Shown piece after piece: positions 58,069 through 64,000 of a stretch of 64,000 bases of DNA. The position numbers were made by a program, and so were the translations under genes. Under the pieces are notes generated by a model, which worked only from the letters and a program-made list of their open reading frames with translations, ran no database searches and had not been told where the DNA came from. This DNA comes from Streptomyces griseocarneus. Its GTDB lineage: Bacteria > Actinomycetota > Actinomycetes > Streptomycetales > Streptomycetaceae. Every line of letters starts with the position of its first letter. Within the stretch, counting starts at the first letter, position 1. The stretch lies in the NCBI RefSeq assembly GCF_014655595.1, contig NZ_BNBL01000003.1, positions 520,958 to 584,957 of the forward strand, in the 5' to 3' direction.

Positions 58069-59166
58069 CTACTGGGCCAGACGGCGGACCGCCGCCTCCA
58101 CACGCTCATCGGTCGCGGTGAACGCGACGCGTACGAAGCGCTCGCCCGCGACGCCGTAGAACTCGCCCGGCGCGACGAGGATGCCGCGCTCGGCGAGGCT
58201 CCCCACCGTCTCCCAGCACGGCTCGTCCCGCGTCGCCCACAGGTACAGCGAGGCCTCGCTGTGCTCGATCCGGAAGCCGGCGCCCTCGAAGGCGGCGCGC
58301 AGCGCGGCCCTGCGGGCGGCGTAGCGGGCGCGCTGCTCGGTGACGTGCGCGCCGTCGCCCAGCGCCGCGACGGTGGCGGCCTGGACGGGCGCGGGGATCA
58401 TCATCCCGCCGTGCTTGCGGATCTGCAGCAGCTCGCCCAGGACGGCCGCGTCACCGGCGAGGAACGCGGAGCGGTAGCCGGCCAGGTTGGAGCGCTTGGA
58501 GAGGGAGTGGACGGCGACGAGGCCCTCGTACGAGCCGCCGCACACCTCCGGGTGCAGCACGGAGACCGGCTCGGTCTCCCAGCCCAGCTCCAGGTAGCAC
58601 TCGTCGCTGAAGACCAGCACGCCGTGCTCGCGCGCCCAGGCCACCGCGGCGCGCAGCTCGTCCTTGGACAGCACCCGGCCGGTGGGGTTGGACGGCGAGT
58701 TCAGCCAGAGCAGCCTGACGCCCGTGGGGTCGAGCTCCGTGGGGTCGTCGTAGACGACGGGCTCGGCGCCGGCCAGGCGCGCGCCCACCTCGTAGGTGGG
58801 GTAGGCCAGGCGCGGGTAGGCGACCTTGTCCCCGGCGCCCAGGCCGAGCTGGGTCGGCAGCCAGGCCACCAGCTCCTTGGAACCGACCACCGGCAGCACG
58901 TTCGTGTGCTCCAGCCCCTCGGCGCCCAGGCGGCGCGCGGCCCACCCGGTGAGCGCGTCACGCAGCGCGGCCGTGCCCCAGACCGTGGGATAGCCGGGGC
59001 TGTCGGCCGCGTCGGCCAGGGCCTGCCGGATCACCGCCGGCACCGGGTCGACGGGGGTGCCCACCGACAGGTCCACGATGCCGTCGGGATGGGCGGCGGC
59101 CGTGGCCTTGTACGGCTCGAGCCGGTCCCAGGGGAAGACGGGGAGGCGGGAAGAGACTGCGCTCAC
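58069..59166 (-). CDS. dapC: Succinyldiaminopimelate transaminase
   Basis: 365 aa, GTG start. A class I/II PLP aminotransferase: substrate-binding LSVGTPVDPVP near the N-terminus, YPTVWGTAALRDAL, NSPSNPTGRV, FSDECYLELGW, and the PLP lysine in SLSKRSNLAGYR. It makes N-succinyl-LL-diaminopimelate, the substrate of DapE encoded nearby. It lies downstream of the ferredoxin gene on the same strand, as Rv1178 follows Rv1177, so it is the DapC of this family rather than an unrelated transaminase. Confidence 0.92.
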   Translation of the reverse strand: MSAVSSRLPVFPWDRLEPYKATAAAHPDGIVDLSVGTPVDPVPAVIRQALADAADSPGYPTVWGTAALRDALTGWAARRLGAEGLEHTNVLPVVGSKELVAWLPTQLGLGAGDKVAYPRLAYPTYEVGARLAGAEPVVYDDPTELDPTGVRLLWLNSPSNPTGRVLSKDELRAAVAWAREHGVLVFSDECYLELGWETEPVSVLHPEVCGGSYEGLVAVHSLSKRSNLAGYRSAFLAGDAAVLGELLQIRKHGGMMIPAPVQAATVAALGDGAHVTEQRARYAARRAALRAAFEGAGFRIEHSEASLYLWATRDEPCWETVGSLAERGILVAPGEFYGVAGERFVRVAFTATDERVEAAVRRLAQ

Positions 59167-59227
59167 GGTGCTCGCTGCTCGCTCTCTTACGTGAGGGAGG
59201 GGTGGTGCGTGGTGCGTGGGGGAAACG

Positions 59228-59266
59228 CCGCGGCCCCGTACGGCACAGGGCCGTACGGGGCCGCGG
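59228..59266 (-). terminator. Terminator after fdxA
   Basis: A perfect 17-bp stem (59228-59244 with 59250-59266) closes a 5-nt loop just beyond the ferredoxin stop codon, before dapC. Confidence 0.8.
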
Positions 59267-59275
59267 CGGTGCCGC

Positions 59276-59599
59276 TCAGTCTTCGGACTGGGGCGGCAGC
59301 GCGGCGATGAAGGGGTGGTCGCGCTCGATCAGGCCCAGCTTCGAGGCACCACCGGGCGAACCGAGCTCGTCGAAGAACTCGACGTTCGCCTTGTAGTAGT
59401 CCTTCCACTCCTCGGGAGTGTCGTCCTCGTAGAAGATGGCCTCGACCGGGCAGACCGGCTCACAGGCACCGCAGTCGACGCATTCGTCCGGGTGGATGTA
59501 CAAGGACCGGGAGCCCTCGTAGATGCAGTCGACGGGGCACTCCTCGATGCACGCCTTGTCCTTCACGTCGACACAAGGCTGCGCGATGACGTAGGTCAC
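59276..59599 (-). CDS. fdxA: 7Fe ferredoxin
   Basis: 107 aa, GTG start with GAGGAGG. Cysteines at 9, 17, 21, 25, 40, 43, 46 and 50 give the bacterial-type two-cluster pattern; the separated first Cys (QPCVDVKDKACIEECPVDC) is typical of FdxA/FdxC with one [3Fe-4S] and one [4Fe-4S] cluster. It transfers electrons to unidentified partners, possibly cytochrome P450s or reductive enzymes. The 60-residue C-terminal extension (EWKDYYKANVEFF) is normal for this group. It corresponds to Rv1177 (fdxC). Confidence 0.95.
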   Translation of the reverse strand: MTYVIAQPCVDVKDKACIEECPVDCIYEGSRSLYIHPDECVDCGACEPVCPVEAIFYEDDTPEEWKDYYKANVEFFDELGSPGGASKLGLIERDHPFIAALPPQSED

Positions 59600-59713
59600 G
59601 CTGTCGTTCCTCCTCGGTAGGGCTCATTTCGCGCGGGAGCGCGGCGTCGTCGATGCCCACACCTAGTATCTCCCTCCCCGGGCACATGACGAACAAGAGG
59701 GGCTGGCAGAGCT

Positions 59714-60733
59714 GTGGAATTCACCACGGGCGGAAGGCTGGAAGTCCGGATCACCGCCGCGGATGTGGGCAAGCGCGTCTCCGTACGGCACTTGAACGCC
59801 CCCGGCACGTCGCCGGAGCGCTTCACCGACGCCGTCGGCATGCTCGACTCCTGGGCGGGAGGTGTGCTGCGGATCACACGCCGGAACGGCGAAACCGTCG
59901 AGGTCGCGGAGTCCTCGCTGGTCGCCGGCAAGGTCGTGCCGATGGCGCCGGCCCGGCGGCGCGGCCCCGCCGCCACGCTCCGTGAGCTCCAGGAGACCGC
60001 CTCCCGCGGCTGGCCGGCGCGCGAGAGCGAGCGGCTCGGCGACTGGACGCTGCGCGCGGCGGGCGGGTTCACCGCCCGGGCCAACTCGGTCCTGCCGCTG
60101 GGCGACCCCGGGATGCCGCTGCCGACGGCGCTGGACCGGGTGAGTGCCTGGTACGCCGAGCGCGGGCTGAGCGCGTGTGTGCAGGTCACGACGGGTGACC
60201 CGGCCCGGGACGCGCTGCTGGACGCCGAGCTGGAGCGGCGCGGCTGGGCCGCCGAACGGCACGCCCTGATGCGTACCGCCGCGCTGGCCCCGATCGCCGA
60301 TACGGGTGCCGATACGGGGCGGGTGCGGTTGACCCGCGAGCCCGACGACGCCTGGCTCGCCGTCTACCGGCGTACGGGCGAGGCGCCCGCGGACGCGTGG
60401 GGGGTCCTGACGGGCGGGCCGTCGGTGTGGTTCGCGACCATACCCGGCGAGGCGGGCGAGGAGCGGCCCGCGGCCATAGCGCGCTGCGTGGTCGACGGCC
60501 GCTGGGCGGGCTTCTCGGCCCTGGACGTCAGCCCCGCCCGGCGGCGGGAGGGACTGGGCACGCTCGTGATGGCCCGGCTGGCCGAGCAGGCCCTCGGCGA
60601 GGGCGCCTCGGCGGCGTATCTGCAGGTGGAGACGGACAACGACTCGGCCGCCGCCCTCTACGACGAGCTCGGCTTCACCACCCACCACGGCTACCACTAC
60701 CGTCGCGAGCCGCTGCGCCGGCCGCCGCACTAG
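59714..60733 (+). CDS. GNAT-family acetyltransferase with N-terminal barrel domain
   Basis: 339 aa, GTG start. The N-terminal 75 residues (VRITAADVGKRVSVRHLNAP ... GGVLRITRRNGETVEVAESSLV) resemble a small SH3-like barrel. The rest is a GNAT fold: the acetyl-CoA-binding loop is ARRREGLGTLVMARLAEQA, with YLQVETDNDSAAALYDELGFTTHHGYHYR completing the domain. It probably acetylates an amine (small molecule or peptide), but the substrate is unknown. It diverges from fdxA by about 110 bp and is followed by the SirB1-type gene. Confidence 0.87.
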   Translation: MEFTTGGRLEVRITAADVGKRVSVRHLNAPGTSPERFTDAVGMLDSWAGGVLRITRRNGETVEVAESSLVAGKVVPMAPARRRGPAATLRELQETASRGWPARESERLGDWTLRAAGGFTARANSVLPLGDPGMPLPTALDRVSAWYAERGLSACVQVTTGDPARDALLDAELERRGWAAERHALMRTAALAPIADTGADTGRVRLTREPDDAWLAVYRRTGEAPADAWGVLTGGPSVWFATIPGEAGEERPAAIARCVVDGRWAGFSALDVSPARRREGLGTLVMARLAEQALGEGASAAYLQVETDNDSAAALYDELGFTTHHGYHYRREPLRRPPH

Positions 60734-60799
60734 CGGCACCGTCGCACCATGGAGACCGGCGGTGGCTGCGCCATCGCCCCGAGCGGGTACGAGGCACCC

Positions 60800-61639
60800 A
60801 TGTACGACGACACCACCGGACGGCGACGGGACTTCGCCCAGGCGGCCCGGGACGACCGGCCCGACCTCGCGCTGCTGTGCCTGCTGGTCGCCGCGGAGGC
60901 CGGGGCGGGACTGCCCGAGCCGGACATCGACGCGGCCCAGATCGAGCTGGACCGGCTGGCCGGGCTGCTGCCCGCGCTGGGCCGGCAGGCCGAGCCGCGG
61001 CACTGGGCGGAGGCCCTGGCCGGGCTGCTCGGCGAGCGCTGCGGCTTCCACGGCTCACCGGCCGACTACCGGCGGCTGGAGTCCTCGCTGCTCCCCGAGG
61101 TCCTCAAGCGGCGGCGCGGCCTGCCGATCCTGCTGTCGGTGGTGTGGATGGAGGTGGCCCGGCGGGCCGGCGCGCCCGTGTACGGGGTCGCGCTGCCGGG
61201 CCACTTCGTCGTCGGCTTCGGCGACCCCGCCGGCCGGCACGTCCTGGCCGACCCCTTCGACGGCGGCCGGACGCTGTCCGAGGAGGAGGCGGGCCTGCTC
61301 GTCGCGGGCGCGACGGGCGCTCCGCTGGCGCCGTCGATGTTCTCCCCGGCCGAGCCCCTGGAGATCGTCCTGCGCGTCCTGAACAACATCCGCGCCTGGG
61401 CCGCCGCCCGCCCCGAGCGCAGCGACGTCCAGCTGTGGGCCGTCGAGCTGTCCCTGCTGCTGCCCTCCCACCCGGCCCGGCTGCGCTACGAACGCGCCGA
61501 GCTCCTCGTCGAGCGCGGCGACTTCGTCCGCGGCGCCCGCGAGCTGGAGGAGTACGCGGCGGTGATCGCCCCCCTGGAGCCGGCGGTGGCCGAGTCCGTC
61601 CGCCACCAGGCGCTCGCCGCGCGGGCCATGCTCAACTGA
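60800..61639 (+). CDS. SirB1/transglutaminase-like domain protein
   Basis: 279 aa from ATG 60800, with GAGG close upstream; METGGG at 60749 lacks a ribosome site. The domain begins LALLCLLVAAEAGAGLPEPDIDAAQIELDRL and includes RRRGLPILLSVVWMEVARRAGAPVYGVALPGHFVV and ADPFDGGRTL, typical of the SirB1/YchA N-terminal domain with a TPR-like C-terminal half (RYERAELLVERGDFVRGARELE). The catalytic Cys of true transglutaminases is not seen (the motif is GLPILLS, GHFVV). Function unknown. Confidence 0.83.
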   Translation: MYDDTTGRRRDFAQAARDDRPDLALLCLLVAAEAGAGLPEPDIDAAQIELDRLAGLLPALGRQAEPRHWAEALAGLLGERCGFHGSPADYRRLESSLLPEVLKRRRGLPILLSVVWMEVARRAGAPVYGVALPGHFVVGFGDPAGRHVLADPFDGGRTLSEEEAGLLVAGATGAPLAPSMFSPAEPLEIVLRVLNNIRAWAAARPERSDVQLWAVELSLLLPSHPARLRYERAELLVERGDFVRGARELEEYAAVIAPLEPAVAESVRHQALAARAMLN

Positions 61640-61661
61640 GGGCCTGCCGGGCCCGGCAGGC

Positions 61662-62297
61662 TCAGAGCCAGCCCTTGTCCCGCGCGATCCGTACGGCCTC
61701 CGCGCGGTTGCGGGCGCCCGTCTTCTGGATCGCCGTGGAGAGGTAGTTGCGCACGGTGCCGTGCGAGAGGTGCAGCGAGGCGGCCAGCTCGGCGTTGGTG
61801 GAGCCGTCGGCGGAGGCCGCGAGGACCGCGCGCTCGCGGTCGGTGAGGGGGTTGGCGCCCTCGGCGAGCGCGGCGGCGGCGAGCGTGGGGTCGATGACGC
61901 GCTCGCCGCGCAGCACGCGGCGCACCGCGTCGGCCAGCTGGGCCGCGGGGGCGTCCTTGACCAGGAACGCGTCCGCGCCGGACTCCATGGCCCGGCGCAA
62001 ATATCCGGGCCGGCCGAAGGTCGTCAGGATCACGACCTTGAGCCCCGGCAGCTCCCGCCGCAGCAGGGCCGCCGCGTCGAGCCCGGTCATCCCCGGCATC
62101 TCGATGTCGAGCAGCGCCACGTCGACGGGAGTGGCGCGGGCGGCGTCCAGGACCTCGTCGCCCCGGGCCACCTGGGTGACGACCTCGATGTCGCCCTCCA
62201 GCCCGAGGAGCGCGGCCAGCGCCTCCCTGACCATGGACTGGTCCTCGGCGAGGAGAACACGAACGGCGGCGTTTGCGGGCGGCGGAGCTGAGGTCAC
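61662..62297 (-). CDS. NarL/LuxR-type response regulator
   Basis: 211 aa, GTG start. The receiver domain is complete: acidic pair AEDQ (Glu18/Asp19), phosphoacceptor Asp64 in LLDIEMPG, Thr in TTFGRPG and Lys in VKDAPA. A LuxR HTH (LTDRERAVLAASADGSTNAELAASLHLSHGTVRNYLS) ends the protein. It is the partner of the histidine kinase encoded 17 bp upstream, like DesKR-type pairs. A TACGCT box ends 6 nt before the GTG, so it may also have its own leaderless promoter within the kinase gene. Confidence 0.93.
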   Translation of the reverse strand: MTSAPPPANAAVRVLLAEDQSMVREALAALLGLEGDIEVVTQVARGDEVLDAARATPVDVALLDIEMPGMTGLDAAALLRRELPGLKVVILTTFGRPGYLRRAMESGADAFLVKDAPAAQLADAVRRVLRGERVIDPTLAAAALAEGANPLTDRERAVLAASADGSTNAELAASLHLSHGTVRNYLSTAIQKTGARNRAEAVRIARDKGWL

Positions 62298-62303
62298 AGC
62301 GAC

Positions 62304-62309
62304 AGCGTA
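62304..62309 (-). promoter_or_regulatory. Candidate internal promoter (-10) for the response regulator
   Basis: TACGCT on the minus strand lies 6 nt before GTG 62297, in the 16-bp gap after the kinase stop codon. Confidence 0.4.
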
Positions 62310-62313
62310 GAGG

Positions 62314-63483
62314 TCACGCCGCCACCCGTCGCGAGAGCGGTACGTACGCCCGCAGGCGGAACCCGCCGCGCGGCCCGGGTCCGGTCTCCAGCCGGCCGTC
62401 GGCCAGGCCGAGGCGCTCGGTGAGGCCGGTCAGGCCGTTGCCGTGGGCGCCCCCGGCGCCCCGGCCGTCGTCGGTGACGGTCAGGCACAGCTCGTCCCCC
62501 GACTCCTCGACCGCGATCTCGCAGCGCCGGGCGCCGCTGTGCCGCACCACGTTGGTCACCGCCTCCCGCAGCGCCCACGCCAGCGCCCCCTCCTCGTCCG
62601 GCGGGAGGTCGGCGTGGCCGGAGGTGACGCGGGTCAGGTCGGCGGCGATGCCGGCGGCGGTCAGGGCGGTGCGCGCACCGGCCAGCTCGGCGTCCAGCGT
62701 GGGGCGGCGGAAGCCGCTCACCGCCTCCCGGACGTCCACCAGCGCCTGCCGGCTCACCCGCTCGATGTCGGCGACCTGCTGGGCCGCCGCCTCGGGCTTG
62801 TCCGGCAGCATCCGCCCGGCCAGCTCGCTCTTGAGCGTGATGAGCGAGAGGGAGTGCCCCAGCAGGTCGTGCAGGTCCCTGGCCAGCCGCAGCCGCTCCT
62901 CGTTCGCCGCGAGGTGGGCCACCGTGGCCCGGGCCTCGCGCAGCTCCCGCATCGTGCGGCCCATCTGGACGACGGCCATCATCGCCCCGCCGCCCAGCAG
63001 CGTGGGCAGGACGAGCAGCAGCATCTCGGCCGTGCCGAACCCGTTCAGCACGCCGAGCGCGGCCACCGTCAGCGCGATGGCCGGGACGACCCGCAGCCCC
63101 CACTTCAGCGGCAGCTGGACGCCGCTGGAGATGGAGACGTAGACCAGGAGCACCGTCCACGGCGGCCCGAGGGTCAGCGTCAGCGTCACCGCCAGCGCGT
63201 ACAGCCCGCCCAGCAGGCGGTTCCGCCAGGGGACGAGGTGCTCGGGGCGCGGTCCGAGGACCAGGAAGAGGTAGCCGAGGACGAAGGAGACCAGCGCGAC
63301 CCACCCCACGGCCGTCACCACGGCCGTGTGCCGGTCCTCGGTCAGGTCCTCCACCGCGTAGTAGAGGTAGGACATGTACAGGAAGGTCCAGCAGCCCTTG
63401 GCGATCATCTGGCGCCAGTCCTCCGGCGCCCTGCCGACCTGGATGAAGCCGCGCATCACCGGCTGGTCCCCGTGTTCGTTCAC
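62314..63483 (-). CDS. NarL-type sensor histidine kinase
   Basis: 389 aa from GTG 63483 (VNEHGDQPVMRGF). Five or six membrane segments occupy residues 30-170. The HisKA_3 dimerisation domain carries phosphoacceptor His205 in ARDLHDLLGHSLSL, and the HATPase has EAVTNVVRHSGA (N-box) and DDGRGAGGAHGNGLTGL (G-box). It most resembles DesK-like kinases that sense membrane state, and it is followed by its response regulator; the preceding ABC-2 permease gene suggests it may control that exporter. A GAGG run directly before the start is a weak ribosome site. Confidence 0.9.
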   Translation of the reverse strand: MNEHGDQPVMRGFIQVGRAPEDWRQMIAKGCWTFLYMSYLYYAVEDLTEDRHTAVVTAVGWVALVSFVLGYLFLVLGPRPEHLVPWRNRLLGGLYALAVTLTLTLGPPWTVLLVYVSISSGVQLPLKWGLRVVPAIALTVAALGVLNGFGTAEMLLLVLPTLLGGGAMMAVVQMGRTMRELREARATVAHLAANEERLRLARDLHDLLGHSLSLITLKSELAGRMLPDKPEAAAQQVADIERVSRQALVDVREAVSGFRRPTLDAELAGARTALTAAGIAADLTRVTSGHADLPPDEEGALAWALREAVTNVVRHSGARRCEIAVEESGDELCLTVTDDGRGAGGAHGNGLTGLTERLGLADGRLETGPGPRGGFRLRAYVPLSRRVAA

Positions 63484-63526
63484 CCTCGTAGTCTGCCCCG
63501 GACCCGGCAGCGGCCATGACACGGCG

Positions 63527-64000
63527 TCACGCCTTGTGGGTGTCCTTGCGGTACAGCCACGCGGCCGCGCCGCCGAACAGGGCGAGGTAGGCGACCATGA
63601 TGGCCACGTCCTTCAGGTGCGGCGCGCCGCCCTGCTCGATGGCCTGGCCGAGCGCGGCGTAGGCGTGGGTGGGCACCCACTCGGCTATGTCCTGCAGCCA
63701 CTGCGGGAAGACGGCCGTCGGCATCCACAGGCCGCCCAGCATCGACAGGCCGAAGTAGATGATGAACGTGATGGGGCGCACGGCGTCGCCCGTGGCCAGG
63801 TAGCCCACGGCCACGCCCAGCGCGGCGAAGACGATGCTGCCGGCCCAGATGACGGCCGTGAGCGCGAACCACTGCCAGGCGGCGTCGAAGCGCACGTCCT
63901 TGACCGCCGCGGCGACGGCGAAGACGACCAGGATCGAGGGGAGCGAGACCACGGCGGCCGAGGCGACCTTCGCGGTGACGTAGCCGCGCCCGGGCAGCGA
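63527..64000 (-). CDS. ABC-2-type transporter permease (5' end outside window)
   Basis: The last 157 codons are in the window; the reading frame is open beyond base 64000 (SLPGRGYVTAKVASAAVV ...). Several hydrophobic segments (LPSILVVFAVAAAV; WFALTAVIWAGSIVFAALGVAVGYL; FIIYFGLSMLGGLWMPTAVFPQW; VAYLALFGGAAAWLY) with the loop EWVPTHAYAALGQAIEQG are characteristic of the ABC-2 (ABC-type drug or polysaccharide export) membrane family. It ends just before the sensor kinase gene, so a DesK-like two-component system may regulate it. The ATPase gene would lie upstream, outside the window. Confidence 0.85.
   Translation of the reverse strand, partial: SLPGRGYVTAKVASAAVVSLPSILVVFAVAAAVKDVRFDAAWQWFALTAVIWAGSIVFAALGVAVGYLATGDAVRPITFIIYFGLSMLGGLWMPTAVFPQWLQDIAEWVPTHAYAALGQAIEQGGAPHLKDVAIMVAYLALFGGAAAWLYRKDTHKA

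Noticed and set aside
1..64000. CRISPR arrays, tRNA or rRNA genes, insertion sequences, prophage
   Set aside because: No regular spacer-repeat arrays, tRNA-like cloverleafs, transposase ORFs or phage structural genes were recognised on either strand.

Overview
The window is very GC-rich DNA with dense coding, many GTG starts and strong third-position G/C. Gene families (AdnAB-type helicase, DUF3107, DUF3117, DUF3152, MoeZ, zinc anti-sigma factor, TatB) point to an actinomycete, most likely Streptomyces. I recognise 64 protein-coding genes; two run off the window ends. I saw no rRNA, tRNA, insertion sequence, prophage or CRISPR array. Gene content and order echo two mycobacterial neighbourhoods from memory: roughly Rv3202c-Rv3211 in the first half, and Rv1239c back to Rv1201c, then Rv1178/Rv1177, in the second.

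Layout. 1-4.7 kb: AdnA-like helicase, a Cys-less alkyltransferase-like protein, and a large flippase-like membrane protein with a degenerate kinase-like segment. 4.7-7.9 kb: a molybdate cassette (HTH-Mop protein, ModA lipoprotein, fused ModB-ModC). 7.9-11.7 kb: two secreted tripeptidyl-aminopeptidase-like lipoproteins around a small Pro-rich membrane protein. 11.7-12.9 kb: MoeZ. 13.0-17.5 kb: a four-gene operon (PelF-like glycosyltransferase, multi-pass membrane protein, NAD-dependent epimerase, spherulin-4-family protein) resembling Pel/galactosaminan-type exopolysaccharide loci. 17.6-23.2 kb: a peptide ABC operon with 4-nt overlaps and a 30-codon upstream ORF. 23.3-37.7 kb: conserved actinobacterial housekeeping genes, including a DUF3152 zincin, TetR regulator, DUF3107, ferritin-like protein, DEAD-box helicase with an eleven-fold KPKRTR tail, NYN-domain protein, MarC, PHP phosphoesterase and SUFU-domain protein.

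38.2-45.0 kb: CorA, an EamA exporter, a lipoprotein, a MgtE-like protein without the membrane channel, DUF1003 and Mrp. 45.1-50.9 kb: an envelope-stress cluster of ECF sigma factor, zinc anti-sigma factor, HtrA-like protease and TatB, with a divergent O-methyltransferase. 51.0-59.6 kb: DUF3117, enoyl-CoA hydratase, Tag, a DivIVA-like protein, FolP2-type DHPS homologue, LOG protein, DapE, a transglycosylase-like protein, a small secreted protein, DapC and ferredoxin. 59.7-64 kb: a GNAT enzyme, a SirB1-type protein, and a two-component system next to an ABC-2 permease.

At least twelve genes show a TANNNT hexamer 6-7 nt before the start codon, as expected for leaderless transcripts; two divergent pairs use this layout back to back. 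Strong GC-rich inverted repeats mark many transcription ends. The best candidates for new biology are the reduced Pel-like operon with an apparently catalytically altered spherulin-4 protein, the non-AUG start and structured leader of the DEAD-box helicase, and the 30-codon ORF ahead of the peptide transporter.
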